Source: Desulfofarcimen acetoxidans DSM 771 (lineage in GTDB: Bacteria > Bacillota > Desulfotomaculia > Desulfotomaculales > Desulfofarciminaceae). From it: a DNA stretch of 64,000 nucleotides. Positions 1-8,469 of the stretch are shown one piece after another. The translations under genes were made by a program, and so were the position numbers. The first letter of the stretch is position 1, and each line of letters opens with the position of its first letter. Below the pieces are notes generated by a model. The model ran no database searches. It was not told the origin of the DNA and saw only the letters and a list, made by a program, of their open reading frames with translations. The DNA is taken from NCBI RefSeq assembly GCF_000024205.1, contig NC_013216.1:4278001-4342000 (forward strand). The letters run 5' to 3'.

Positions 1-624
1 CAAATACCGGTTGATGTCTTCGTTGGTTTTAATTGTCTGGTCTAAAAACTCCAGTAAAAATACCAGCCCTACGGCTGCCATCAAACCAATAACACCCGCC
101 AGCAGGATGTTCATTTTTTTGTTCGGCTTCACCGGTGCCGGAGCAGGCACTGCCGGATCTACAATGTTAACATTATCCAGCTTCATAACCTCAACAACTT
201 TTTTCATAAATACCTGTCCGGAAATATTAGCCAGGCGCGCCGCTTTGTCCGGACTGGCATCTTCAATGGAAATTGAAATTAATTGCGTGTCACGCACCGG
301 CTCCACATTTATCTTAGCGCTGAATGCCTCCGGAGTAATATCCAGCTTCTCCTGTTCAATTATTTTCTCGGCCACAGTCCGGCTCTTGGCAATCTGGCTG
401 TAGGTTTTAACTAACTGGTTAGCCGTCAGGATATCATTATACTGCAAAAGCGGCCCGTTTTCGCCGGCATAAGTCTTGCCAACCATAAGAGTTGTGGAGG
501 ACTTATAAATCGGGGTTATCAGAAAATAGCTGACGATTCCGCTGGTCAACATGGCTGCTATGGGCAAAATAATCAGGAACCACTTGCCTTTCTTCAATAT
601 TCCAAGGATATCCCTCAGTTCCAC
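1..624 (-). CDS. Wzz/YveK-type polysaccharide chain-length determinant, partial
   Basis: Membrane co-polymerase that sets chain length of an exported polysaccharide, normally paired with a BY-type tyrosine kinase. The gene runs off the left edge; only the first 208 codons are present. Visible parts are a membrane segment at about residues 15-36, an extracytoplasmic domain, a proline-rich stretch at 157-167 (PAVPAPAPVKP) and a second membrane segment at 171-194, which is the standard Wzz layout. GTG at 624 is preferred as start because GGGGAG lies 8 nt upstream; an in-frame GTG three codons earlier falls on the Shine-Dalgarno itself. The cognate kinase is not in the window and may lie beyond the left edge. 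The CpsB phosphatase gene is immediately upstream. Confidence 0.85.
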   Translation of the reverse strand, partial: MELRDILGILKKGKWFLIILPIAAMLTSGIVSYFLITPIYKSSTTLMVGKTYAGENGPLLQYNDILTANQLVKTYSQIAKSRTVAEKIIEQEKLDITPEAFSAKINVEPVRDTQLISISIEDASPDKAARLANISGQVFMKKVVEVMKLDNVNIVDPAVPAPAPVKPNKKMNILLAGVIGLMAAVGLVFLLEFLDQTIKTNEDINRYL

Positions 625-758
625 TCTTTTCACTCCCCAAATATAATACAATGCAATTTATTATATAACATGACAACAACCTATAAATTCTTCTACAAAG
701 TTTAGAAATGTCCTGCTGTCAGCGGAAAAAATAAATTTTTACAATAAGACAGATTATG

Positions 759-1559
759 TTAATACGTTTTTCTTTTTCTGACTACAATTTGCCGTAATTT
801 CCCCAGAAATCCTTTCTTGGCTTGCAGCATATCTAGAGGCCCGACATTTATATCCGCGTTATTTATTAATAATTGCGGGTTTTTCCTAATCCATTCTGTT
901 TCTATTTGTAATATCTTTTCTATGTAATCGCTGGCTTTAACCAGTGAAGCCAGTCTCCTTCCCGGTGAATGGGCATCAGTGGCTAAAAAATGAACCCACC
1001 TTAATTTCAAAAACTGCAGGGCGGCAGCTTTTACCGATTCTCCGTACTCACCCAGCAGACTGGTGGCATTTACCTGTGCCAGTACCCCATTGCTGACCAG
1101 CTTGTACAAAAAAGACGGATCGGAAGCTATCCCCTTGTTGCGTTCGGGATGAGCAATAACAGGAGTTATTCCCAGCAGTTTCAACTCGTATATTACATGT
1201 TCCGTATACTGCGGAACAGTGGCCATGGGAAGCTCCATCAATAAATATCTGCCGCCGTCATTGACAGTCAGCACTTCCCCGCTTTTTACCAGAGCGGGCA
1301 GGGCGATATCACAGTAGGCCTCAGTACCGGGAAGGATGCTCAGGGGGAGCTTCTCCCTGTCTATGTGAGACTGCAATGCCCTGACCGCCTCAAGCACCTT
1401 GTCTCTCCTGTTTTCCATAACACCCGGTATAAAATGCGGGGTGGCTACTATCGTACCGATACCGTTTTCCACAGCGGCAGAGGCCATGGCCAGAGAGGTC
1501 TGCAGGTCCGGTGAACCGTCATCCAGGCCCGGCAAAATATGCGAATGCACATCTATCAT
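759..1559 (-). CDS. cpsB: CpsB/YwqE-type tyrosine-protein phosphatase (PHP domain)
   Basis: Manganese-dependent phosphatase of the PHP fold that dephosphorylates the capsule/exopolysaccharide tyrosine kinase. The metal-binding PHP motifs are all visible: HSH at residues 5-7, ATPHF (His42), HPERN at 137-141 and the TDAHS motif near 194-198. Length (266 residues) is normal for the family. It sits directly upstream of the Wzz-like gene, the usual kinase-modulator-phosphatase context, and downstream of the phosphohexomutase gene. Start at ATG 1559. Identification by family motifs is firm; the target kinase is inferred. Confidence 0.9.
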   Translation of the reverse strand: MIDVHSHILPGLDDGSPDLQTSLAMASAAVENGIGTIVATPHFIPGVMENRRDKVLEAVRALQSHIDREKLPLSILPGTEAYCDIALPALVKSGEVLTVNDGGRYLLMELPMATVPQYTEHVIYELKLLGITPVIAHPERNKGIASDPSFLYKLVSNGVLAQVNATSLLGEYGESVKAAALQFLKLRWVHFLATDAHSPGRRLASLVKASDYIEKILQIETEWIRKNPQLLINNADINVGPLDMLQAKKGFLGKLRQIVVRKRKTY

Positions 1560-1609
1560 AGCATTTTCCTTTCCTGAAATAAATAACCCGCCTGAGGCGG
1601 GAATAATTT

Positions 1610-3022
1610 CTAGTCAAGCCCTAACACGCCTTTTATCTCCGCCTGCAGTTTACGCATTTCTTCTATTGAGTTGGCTTCCACATACACTCTGAACAGCGGT
1701 TCCGTTCCGGAAGGACGGATTAAAACCCAGGCACCGCTTTCCAAAACCAGCTTAAGTCCATCCACAGTCACTTTACCGGTAATTTTTTGCCCGGCCAGGT
1801 TATCCGGAGCAAGTTTACCCAGCATATCCATGATACGCTCTTTTTCCGCGGGTGAAGTTTTAATGTCCAAACGCTCACTGTATAATTTGCCGAACAGGTC
1901 AGTTATTTTCTCCATCATTTGAGTCAGGCTTAATCCGTGATGCGCCACAATCTCTGCCGCCAGCATAGTAGCCAGGATCCCATCCTTTTCGGGTATATGT
2001 CCTTTGATGGAAAGACCGCCGCTTTCCTCACCGCCCAGCACAGCGTCTTTTTCCATTAGGCACTGTCCTATGTATTTAAAACCAACCGATGTTTCTTCCA
2101 CCTCCAGATTATAATGCCGCGCCATGTGATCCAGCAGGTGAGTGGTTGCTACCGTTCTGGCCACCGGCCCGCGCCATTGCCTCACTGCCAGCAGGTGATA
2201 ATACAAAATAGGCAAAAACATATTGGGGGTTATAAATTCACCGTTGCTGTCAATAATGCCAAAGCGATCCGCGTCACCGTCCAGGGCCAGCCCCAGATTG
2301 GCCTTGCCTGCCAGTACCCTGTCCTTCATTTCAACCAGGAGTTTTTGTGAAGGCTCAGGCATACCGCCGCCGAACAGGGGATCCCGGTTATTATGTATTA
2401 CCTCCGGCTGCACGCCTGCTTCACGCAAAATAGCCTCCAGGTAACCGATGCCGCAGCCAAACATGGGGTCAATCACAACTTTTAGACCGGCCCGGCGGAT
2501 TATATCAAAATCAATAATTTCAGCCAAATGTTTCTTATAGGCAGGAAAAGGGTTGATTTTTTTAATCTCCGCCCGCGACTTGTTTTCCGGGTTCATTTTT
2601 TCACTTGTTTCCAGGCTGCGAATGTTCTTTTCGATTTTTTCCGTAATATAAGGCAGGGCAGGTCCCGCATACTCGGGAATAAATTTGATGCCGTTATACT
2701 CCGGGGGGTTATGGCTGGCTGTAAGCATGACAGCACCCGCCGTCCGGCACTCTTTAATGGCAAAGGCAGTCAGCGGAGTAGGGGTAAAAGTCTCCGTCAT
2801 ATAAACGGGAATGCCGTTCTCGGCCATTGTTTCCGCTGCGGCTTCAGCAAATTTATCCGATAAAAACCTGTTATCATAGCCTATAACCAGTCCTCTTTCA
2901 GCTATGCCCAGGGAATTGACATAATCAGCTACGGCCTGGCTAACCAGCCTTACATTATCGAAGGTAAAATCACGGGCTATAATACCCCTCCACCCGTCAG
3001 TACCAAATTTTATCTTACTCAT
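1610..3022 (-). CDS. Phosphoglucomutase/phosphomannomutase family enzyme
   Basis: Interconverts hexose 6- and 1-phosphates, supplying sugar-1-phosphate for nucleotide-sugar synthesis. The phosphorylated serine motif TASHNPPEYNG (Ser103), the metal loop DGDADR (248-253), the sugar-binding EESGG (332-336) and the C-terminal phosphate-binding RPSGTEP are all intact. Length of 470 residues is typical. It is about 50 nt upstream of cpsB and probably co-transcribed. Whether glucose, mannose or glucosamine phosphate is the main substrate cannot be decided from sequence alone, although galU nearby favours glucose 1-phosphate. Confidence 0.9.
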   Translation of the reverse strand: MSKIKFGTDGWRGIIARDFTFDNVRLVSQAVADYVNSLGIAERGLVIGYDNRFLSDKFAEAAAETMAENGIPVYMTETFTPTPLTAFAIKECRTAGAVMLTASHNPPEYNGIKFIPEYAGPALPYITEKIEKNIRSLETSEKMNPENKSRAEIKKINPFPAYKKHLAEIIDFDIIRRAGLKVVIDPMFGCGIGYLEAILREAGVQPEVIHNNRDPLFGGGMPEPSQKLLVEMKDRVLAGKANLGLALDGDADRFGIIDSNGEFITPNMFLPILYYHLLAVRQWRGPVARTVATTHLLDHMARHYNLEVEETSVGFKYIGQCLMEKDAVLGGEESGGLSIKGHIPEKDGILATMLAAEIVAHHGLSLTQMMEKITDLFGKLYSERLDIKTSPAEKERIMDMLGKLAPDNLAGQKITGKVTVDGLKLVLESGAWVLIRPSGTEPLFRVYVEANSIEEMRKLQAEIKGVLGLD

Positions 3023-3104
3023 GAAGGGAACCTCCTGTCATCTTTTAAATTTTTCAACATAGCTTATATTATTGCCGCTATAAACGCTAAAAAAACCATA
3101 TACC

Positions 3105-3133
3105 ATTACAATTCACTAAATACTGAATATAAT
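3105..3133 (+). promoter_or_regulatory. Candidate sigma-A promoter for the two tiny ORFs
   Basis: ATTACA at 3105-3110 and TATAAT at 3128-3133 are separated by 17 nt, a good vegetative promoter, followed about 38 nt later by the strong Shine-Dalgarno AAGGAGG at 3171-3177. It points away from the minus-strand genes on both sides, which supports an independent plus-strand transcript. Confidence 0.5.
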
Positions 3134-3185
3134 ATATATTTTATGGCAATAATTATAACAGCTTTTATGTAAGGAGGACAACAAA

Positions 3186-3299
3186 ATGACAACAACTTTG
3201 ATCAAAAGCCTAAAAGAAAAACAAAAGAGCCTGAAGGATTACCTGCAGCAGATCAGGCCGGATAAATACTCTGCCGAAAAGGGCAAAAAGACTGAATGA
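3186..3299 (+). CDS. Tiny basic hypothetical protein (37 residues)
   Basis: A 37-codon ORF with ATG at 3186, preceded 8 nt upstream by a near-perfect Shine-Dalgarno (AAGGAGG). The product is hydrophilic and Lys/Gln/Glu rich (for example KSLKEKQKSLKDYL), likely a short amphipathic helix, with no signal peptide or known domain. Its stop codon overlaps the start of the next ORF in an ATGA arrangement, which indicates translational coupling. It lies on the plus strand in an island between minus-strand genes, with its own candidate promoter and a terminator hairpin after the second ORF. I do not recognise it and assign no function. Confidence 0.6.
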   Translation: MTTTLIKSLKEKQKSLKDYLQQIRPDKYSAEKGKKTE

Positions 3300-3391
3300 G
3301 ATTTTTTAAAGGCCTGATTAACGGCACCCTGCTGAGCATCCCGCTATGGGCTGTGATTATATTAACTCTATTATGGTTTATAAAACACTAA
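3296..3391 (+). CDS. Tiny single-pass membrane peptide (31 residues)
   Basis: A 31-codon ORF starting at the ATG that overlaps the previous stop codon (ATGA). It begins with a basic MRFFKG and then one hydrophobic span (about residues 9-28, containing PLWAVIILTLLWF), ending in KH. Its stop codon lies inside the left arm of the terminator hairpin, so the transcript ends right after the gene. The pattern of a small soluble helix followed by a membrane peptide resembles small membrane-regulator or type I toxin-like architectures, but nothing proves such a role. No known family is recognised. Confidence 0.6.
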   Translation: MRFFKGLINGTLLSIPLWAVIILTLLWFIKH

Positions 3392-3426
3392 AGCCGGCAT
3401 ATCAGCAGCACCGGCTTTTAGTGTTT
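3383..3426. terminator. Long hairpin, probably a bidirectional terminator
   Basis: A 15-nt arm at 3383-3397 pairs with 3411-3426 with a single bulged T. T-rich sequence follows on both strands (GTGTTT on plus, GTGTTTTAT on minus). It closes the plus-strand tiny-ORF transcript and could also stop galU transcription arriving on the minus strand. Confidence 0.7.
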
Positions 3427-3487
3427 AAGATTCAGTCACATCACAAGATGCCAATTCCACATTATTGCCATTAAAGCAGCATTTAGT

Positions 3488-4357
3488 CTATAAATTTTCT
3501 GCAATACCCCTAATATATTGAGAAAATACTTCCTTTAAATCCTTCCTGCCCAGAGCAAATTCCACCGTAGCTTTCAGATATCCCATTTTATCTCCCACAT
3601 CATATCTCCGGCCGTCAAAAACCAATCCGTACATGCCCTCTGCCTGTCCCTGCACCCGTAAGGCGTCTGTAAGTTGAATCTCTCCTCCGGCTCCCGGTTT
3701 GGTATTCTCCAGAATATCAAAAATGCCCGGGTTAATAATATACCTGCCCATAACGGCCAAGCGTGAAGGAGCCTCGTGGGGCTCAGGTTTTTCCACCAGA
3801 TCACTGACTTTATATACTTGGGGCCTGACCGGCTCAGCCTCTAAGATACCGTACTTATCAACATCTTCCAGTGGCACTTCTTTTATTCCCAGCACCGGCG
3901 CCTGCACTTCTTCATACAACTCCATCAACTGCTTGAGACAGGGTTTTGTACTGCTGACAATGTCATCACCCAGCAGCACGGCAAAAGGCTCATTTTTAAT
4001 AAAACTGCGGGCACAGTATACAGCATGCCCTAAACCCAGCGGTTCCTTCTGGCGAATATAATAGATCTCCGCCAGGTTGCTGATGTCCTGAACCGTTTTT
4101 AACAAATCAGTCTTGCCCTTTAGCTGCAGCTGCATCTCCAAAACATGGGATTTGTCAAAATGATCCTCAATAGCCCTTTTGTTGCTTCCGGTAATAATCA
4201 ATATATCCTCAATACCGGAGGCTACTGCCTCCTCAATGATATATTGGATAGTCGGCTTATCAACAATCGGCAGCATTTCTTTTGGCTGCGCCTTGGTAGC
4301 GGGAAGAAATCTCACTCCCAAACCGGCTGCAGGTATAATTGCTTTTTTTACCAGCAC
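3488..4357 (-). CDS. galU: UTP--glucose-1-phosphate uridylyltransferase
   Basis: Makes UDP-glucose from UTP and glucose 1-phosphate for cell-wall polymers. The nucleotide-binding N-terminus KKAIIPAAGLG, the ATKAQPKEMLP loop, LGDDI and VEKP motifs match GalU/GtaB across the full length. The usual GLGTRF is GLGVRF here. The reading frame is open from a TTG at 4372, but GTG at 4357 is the better start: a run of seven G lies just upstream at proper distance, and the protein then begins VLVKKAIIPAAG like its relatives. It is downstream of the TagO/WecA-like gene and upstream of the phosphohexomutase gene. A decayed second galU lies at 16.9-17.1 kb. Confidence 0.92.
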   Translation of the reverse strand: MLVKKAIIPAAGLGVRFLPATKAQPKEMLPIVDKPTIQYIIEEAVASGIEDILIITGSNKRAIEDHFDKSHVLEMQLQLKGKTDLLKTVQDISNLAEIYYIRQKEPLGLGHAVYCARSFIKNEPFAVLLGDDIVSSTKPCLKQLMELYEEVQAPVLGIKEVPLEDVDKYGILEAEPVRPQVYKVSDLVEKPEPHEAPSRLAVMGRYIINPGIFDILENTKPGAGGEIQLTDALRVQGQAEGMYGLVFDGRRYDVGDKMGYLKATVEFALGRKDLKEVFSQYIRGIAENL

Positions 4358-4404
4358 AAAAAGCCCCCCCAAAATCCTAATATATATCTACAAAAAACGA
4401 CATT

Positions 4405-4438
4405 AAAAAACGGTCCTATATTTCCGAGGACCGTTTTT
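4405..4438 (-). terminator. Rho-independent terminator overlapping the TagO-like stop codon
   Basis: AAACGGTCCT and AGGACCGTTT form a perfect stem with a 9-nt loop, followed by a run of T on the minus strand. The hairpin contains the last codons of the transferase gene at 4416. Confidence 0.8.
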
Positions 4439-5516
4439 CCATTTCGACCGCCCCAGACGAAATTTGATACGCAGGCTGTCTTTTATGTCCGATAATGCCT
4501 ATTTTATTGGCTGCGGTAATAATCACAACTGCCAGTACAACCAGAACCAGTATTGCCTGGTTAGTCGTTATTAAATTCAACATGACCGCACTCAATCCTA
4601 AAAAAGCACTCACACCGTAAATAGCCAAAACAGCCTGCTTATGGCTCAGTCCCAGGGCCAGCAAGCGATGGTGCAGGTGCTCCTTGTCCGCCTTAAAAAT
4701 AGGTTGATGCATATTGTAGCGCCGCACAACGGCAAATACTGTGTCCAGCAGGGGAATACCCAGAATAACCAGAGGTATAATTACGGAAATAGCCGTAGTA
4801 CTCTTGGTCAAACCCATGACAGACATAGCAGCCAGGCAAAAACCCAGCATCATTGAGCCTGTATCGCCCAGAAATATCTTGGCCGGATTAAAGTTGTAGC
4901 GCAAAAATCCTAACAGCGAGGCTGCCAATATCAACGCCATCAAAATTACCTGCATTTGTTCCGGCAGGCCAAAAACCCGCCACTGGGTCCATGATACCAC
5001 AGCTAAAGTAACAGCCGAAATAAGTGAGGTACCGCCGGCCAGACCATCCAGGCCGTCTATCAGGTTAACAGCGTTGGTGACGGCTACCAGCCAGAAGACG
5101 GTTACCGGGATACTCAAAAAGCCCAGATGCAGAATATCTCCGTTTATAGGATTTGTTATAAAATCAACACTTATACCAAACGGGAGTACTGAGAAAGCCA
5201 CCAGCACCTGTCCCAATAATTTTACTCGAGGTGAAATTCCTTTGATATCATCGACAATACCCAACAAAACAATCAAGGTTGACCCTATTATAAGTCCTAT
5301 CACCGGAGAGGTGAGCTGCCCCATTAACAAAATACCCGCAATAAAACTTAAATAAACTGCCAGACCACCCAGTCTTGGCATAATCTTCCGGTGAACTTTG
5401 CGCGGATCCGGCTGATCCAGAGCCCCCCAGCGATAAGCCAGCTTAATTACTTGAGGAGTTGCCAGCAGAGAAATAAATAAGGAAGCCAGAACAAGCAATA
5501 CCGGCTTAAGCACCAT
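4416..5516 (-). CDS. tagO: TagO/WecA-type undecaprenyl-phosphate GlcNAc-1-phosphate transferase
   Basis: Polytopic membrane enzyme that starts glycan assembly by moving GlcNAc-1-phosphate from UDP-GlcNAc to undecaprenyl phosphate. Family motifs are visible: the VHRKIMPRLGG loop (41-51), Asp pair DD at 89-90, NLIDGLDGL at 151-159, GDTG at 217-220 and the basic HLHHR at 280-284 typical of the TagO/WecA branch. About ten membrane helices fill the 366 residues. With tagA and csaB in the same cluster it most likely starts the secondary cell wall polysaccharide. ATG 5516 is preceded by GGAGGG. The stop codon lies within a terminator hairpin. Confidence 0.9.
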   Translation of the reverse strand: MVLKPVLLVLASLFISLLATPQVIKLAYRWGALDQPDPRKVHRKIMPRLGGLAVYLSFIAGILLMGQLTSPVIGLIIGSTLIVLLGIVDDIKGISPRVKLLGQVLVAFSVLPFGISVDFITNPINGDILHLGFLSIPVTVFWLVAVTNAVNLIDGLDGLAGGTSLISAVTLAVVSWTQWRVFGLPEQMQVILMALILAASLLGFLRYNFNPAKIFLGDTGSMMLGFCLAAMSVMGLTKSTTAISVIIPLVILGIPLLDTVFAVVRRYNMHQPIFKADKEHLHHRLLALGLSHKQAVLAIYGVSAFLGLSAVMLNLITTNQAILVLVVLAVVIITAANKIGIIGHKRQPAYQISSGAVEMEKRSSEI

Positions 5517-5548
5517 AATCCCTCCAATAATACGAATAGCAAGAAAGT

Positions 5549-5567
5549 CACCATAAGCATAATTTCC
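5549..5567 (-). repeat. 19-bp direct repeat, copy 1 (upstream of tagO-like gene)
   Basis: The minus-strand sequence GGAAATTATGCTTATGGTG occurs here, 33 nt before the tagO-like start, and again at 6285-6303 before fabZ. The identical copies sit in equivalent upstream positions and in the same orientation, which suggests a shared regulatory element rather than chance. Confidence 0.55.
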
Positions 5568-5734
5568 TAGAGCAACACAAAAGTCTAAACTTATTGTAAC
5601 GCAGGATTATGTTAATAACAATAACTGAAAAGCTATTCAGTCAGCTAAATCATATAACTAACTCTTTATAGGACAGGCATTCTCCTTCTTTCGCCGTTTA
5701 AAGCAAATATTTTACCTTTTTAGCCGCTAAAGCC

Positions 5735-5769
5735 GCACAGGAAAGCCGCCATAAGCGACTTTCCTGTGC
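5735..5769 (-). terminator. Hairpin downstream of fabZ
   Basis: An 11-bp perfect stem (GCACAGGAAAG with CTTTCCTGTGC, loop 13 nt) lies 30 nt past the fabZ stop codon. There is no clean T-run, so it may be a terminator or only an RNA-stabilising hairpin. Confidence 0.5.
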
Positions 5770-5799
5770 GAAGGAATTACAAAAATTATGACAGACTCT

Positions 5800-6225
5800 T
5801 TATTTGCCTATAGCAAACATCAGCTCCGCTTCAGCCGCTACCGCTTCATCAACATAGGCCACGGCAGTGCTCTTGCCTATAGTTTTGCGCAGGTTGGTTA
5901 CTTCCACCACAATGCGCAGCCGGTCTCCCGGAACTACCTGGCGGCGAAAGCGGGCTTTGTCTATGCCGGCAAAAAACGCTATTTTGCCTGCGTATTCAGG
6001 CATGCTTAAGATTGCCGCGGCGCCTACCTGGGCCATGGCCTCAATTACCAAAACACCCGGCATTACCGGAAAACCGGGGAAATGCCCTTGAAAAAAAGGC
6101 TCATTTATTGTTACATTTTTGTAACCGACTACCCGCTTGCCGGCTTCCATTTCTTCAATTTTATCAACCAGCAAAAAAGGATACCGGTGAGGCAAAACTT
6201 TCATAATCTCATTAATATCAAGCAT
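5800..6225 (-). CDS. fabZ: 3-hydroxyacyl-[acyl-carrier-protein] dehydratase FabZ
   Basis: Dehydrates 3-hydroxyacyl-ACP in type II fatty acid synthesis. The hot-dog-fold signatures [11 protein letters not shown] and [13 protein letters not shown] are present, with catalytic His48 and Glu62 counted from ATG 6225. That start gives the family-typical beginning [17 protein letters not shown]; the frame is open six codons further to a TTG. At 141 residues it has normal length. It stands alone among polysaccharide genes; other fab genes are not in the window. A 19-bp repeat shared with the tagO-like gene lies about 60 nt upstream. Confidence 0.93.
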   Translation of the reverse strand: MLDINEIMKVLPHRYPFLLVDKIEEMEAGKRVVGYKNVTINEPFFQGHFPGFPVMPGVLVIEAMAQVGAAAILSMPEYAGKIAFFAGIDKARFRRQVVPGDRLRIVVEVTNLRKTIGKSTAVAYVDEAVAAEAELMFAIGK

Positions 6226-6284
6226 TTTCCAGACAACTCCCAATTTTTCAACTTTTTTTTAAAACAATGACTCATCCACAAATC

Positions 6285-6303
6285 CACCATAAGCATAATT
6301 TCC
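6285..6303 (-). repeat. 19-bp direct repeat, copy 2 (upstream of fabZ)
   Basis: Identical to 5549-5567 over 19 bp and in the same orientation. It lies between the DUF4330 gene stop and fabZ, about 60 nt ahead of the fabZ start. Confidence 0.55.
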
Positions 6304-6324
6304 ATGGGTGCAGGCACCGGATTA

Positions 6325-6822
6325 TTACTTTGAAGTTTTCAGGCCGTAGATAACTCCGGAAGAAGCCGCCCTGTTTGTTTTGATATCCACCTTTTGACCG
6401 ATTTTTATTTCTTTGTTGGAGACCATAATATTATTCTCTGACACCACGGCAGAGGCACTCACAGTGAGCAGGAGATCATATTTGCCGGGAATCTCCGCCA
6501 GTACCAAACGCCCGTCTGAAGTAGGCACATCATCAGTGGCAGGTAAAGTTTCCTTATTAATTACCGTGCCCATGACCACATTACTTTTTAAATCCTGCAC
6601 CGTTTGACCGTTCTGGAAGGCTTCCACAGTCGGCTGGCGCACCTCAGATACCAGAATCTTGTATTCTATTTGCTGCTCCTGTTGGGCCAGCTGTTTGTTG
6701 GCCACAAAAACCTTGTAATATCCTCCTATAGCCAGGGCCAGAATCATGACGATGATCAAAAAATCAATGATATTAAATCTTGCCTTAGAATCACTTTCCC
6801 TGTCCTTGCGGATTTTCACCAT
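6325..6822 (-). CDS. DUF4330-type membrane-anchored protein
   Basis: A 165-residue protein with a basic N-terminus, one membrane span (IIDFLIIVMILALAIGGYY, about residues 21-39) and a mostly beta extracytoplasmic domain, matching the DUF4330 family as I know it. ATG 6822 is chosen because AAAGGAG lies 9 nt upstream; this makes it overlap the end of the O-antigen ligase-like gene by 32 nt, so the two are co-translated. Function is unknown; in this setting a helper role in polysaccharide polymerisation or attachment is plausible but unproven. Confidence 0.75.
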   Translation of the reverse strand: MVKIRKDRESDSKARFNIIDFLIIVMILALAIGGYYKVFVANKQLAQQEQQIEYKILVSEVRQPTVEAFQNGQTVQDLKSNVVMGTVINKETLPATDDVPTSDGRLVLAEIPGKYDLLLTVSASAVVSENNIMVSNKEIKIGQKVDIKTNRAASSGVIYGLKTSK

Positions 6823-8434
6823 CAAATACCGCTCCTTTCTCCCGCGCGTTAAGTTTCTCCAGCACAATATATACGCCTATCAAAATCCAGAACAGAACCC
6901 CCAGCTTATAATACCAGAGACCGTAGTCAAACAGCGACTGCAGCAAAAAGCCGGCCATGGCACCGGCTATTCCGGCATTCAACCACTTTATATAACTTAA
7001 CTTGCTCGACACCAGACGGAAAACAGTCTGGTATATTTTGTACATCAATAAAAGAAAAGCAGCCAGCCCGAAGATGCCGGTTTCGCTGAGAAGCTGGAGA
7101 TAAAGGTTATGCGCGTGCGGCATAATGGCTGAATTCATCATATAGACATAATAAACCCTCATAAAAGCCTCTGTGCCCACACCGACTCCGGTCAGCCAAT
7201 AATCCTTGATCATCATAAGCGTGGACTTCCAGATGTCAAAACGGTAAACTACCGAACTGTCATTCAAATTATCCGCCGTAGCCAGGCGGTCTATGACTGT
7301 GTGAGGCAAAAAGAAGGCTCCGATTACAGCTGCCGCAAAAAACAGGGGTAAAAACTTGGGACCCCTGATCATAGCCAGAACCGCCATGGCAAAAACAAAC
7401 CCGTATAAACCGCCTCTGGAATAGGTGAGCACCAGTGCCGTACCGGCCAGGCAGGCTATGGCCAGGAGCAAAAATTTATAGCCGATTCTTTTGACCACGG
7501 CAATTAAAGAGGCGGTAATGGGTATCACCAGAACAAAATACTGCGCCAGCAAATTGGGATTTTCAAACACTGCCGAGGCGCGGTTTTTAATATCCGGGTT
7601 CAGCTCCGGATCAACCCATCCCTTATGCAAATCAACAAAGGTGACCCCGAAATAATAATCATATATGGCGTCAGCCGCAACCGCCGCGGCTGACAGTGCC
7701 AGGCAGCCTAACAGGAGGCTCAGCTTTTGTTTATTGTCAATCATATTTATAATTAAAAACAAATATATCACGGCCGCCACATAAATAGAAAATTCATAGG
7801 CACTGCTCCGGGGCAGCACTGAGGTCACAGTGCCATATACCAGAACAGCAAAAAAAATCAGCACCGGCAGCAATATGGAGCTGCGGCAAAGCTCAACCTT
7901 GCCCCCGGCAATAACCCTGGCTGAATAGGCCAGTGCAGTCAATACACCGAGCAGGGCCAGGTTATTAAAAGATGTGAAGGGCAAAAGCAGTGCGGCCAGG
8001 TAAAGGCCCGACTCAGGTATGGCGAAAACCACGGCCATAGTTAAAACACCCGCCGCTATCGTCAAGGCTGCCTGCCGGTCAATAAAGGCCGCCGGTATAG
8101 CTGTTAAAAGGACAATGCCCGCAATCAAATACCAAAAAACCGGCCTGGTTATCATACCGGGGCCGTTTTGCCAATAAAACCCCCTTACGGCCAGAGCAGT
8201 TCGCGGCATCAGCTGCTCTATTTTACCGGTCAGGCGGTTGAACTGCCTGTACAAAAAGCTTTGAGCCACCACATCCGCAGCCACGGTATGGTAAACAAAA
8301 CCGGACTGCCAGCAGCCGGTCACAGCCAGCCAGAATGCAGATAAAAGGCGCGCTGTTAAACTAGAGTTCCACAAGTACAGGCAAGAATTTATAATACAAC
8401 TACGCTTAAACAAACCTATCCGCCTTTCCGCCAA
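6791..8434 (-). CDS. O-antigen ligase/polymerase (Wzy/WaaL-like) membrane protein
   Basis: Large polytopic membrane protein (547 residues, about 12 helices) of the O-antigen ligase family, which polymerises or transfers lipid-linked glycans outside the membrane. The C-terminal third carries the family hallmark, an extracytoplasmic loop ending HAHNLYLQLLSETGIFG before the last helices. The start is uncertain: TTG 8434 gives the longest frame but has no clear Shine-Dalgarno; a TTG seven codons in has AAAGG upstream. It is followed by an overlapping DUF4330 gene and preceded by three glycosyltransferase genes. It could be a polymerase or a ligase to the wall polymer. Confidence 0.8.
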   Translation of the reverse strand: MAERRIGLFKRSCIINSCLYLWNSSLTARLLSAFWLAVTGCWQSGFVYHTVAADVVAQSFLYRQFNRLTGKIEQLMPRTALAVRGFYWQNGPGMITRPVFWYLIAGIVLLTAIPAAFIDRQAALTIAAGVLTMAVVFAIPESGLYLAALLLPFTSFNNLALLGVLTALAYSARVIAGGKVELCRSSILLPVLIFFAVLVYGTVTSVLPRSSAYEFSIYVAAVIYLFLIINMIDNKQKLSLLLGCLALSAAAVAADAIYDYYFGVTFVDLHKGWVDPELNPDIKNRASAVFENPNLLAQYFVLVIPITASLIAVVKRIGYKFLLLAIACLAGTALVLTYSRGGLYGFVFAMAVLAMIRGPKFLPLFFAAAVIGAFFLPHTVIDRLATADNLNDSSVVYRFDIWKSTLMMIKDYWLTGVGVGTEAFMRVYYVYMMNSAIMPHAHNLYLQLLSETGIFGLAAFLLLMYKIYQTVFRLVSSKLSYIKWLNAGIAGAMAGFLLQSLFDYGLWYYKLGVLFWILIGVYIVLEKLNAREKGAVFDGENPQGQGK

Positions 8435-8469
8435 TTTACAGCGGGCTGATAATGCCCGGCCTCATTATA

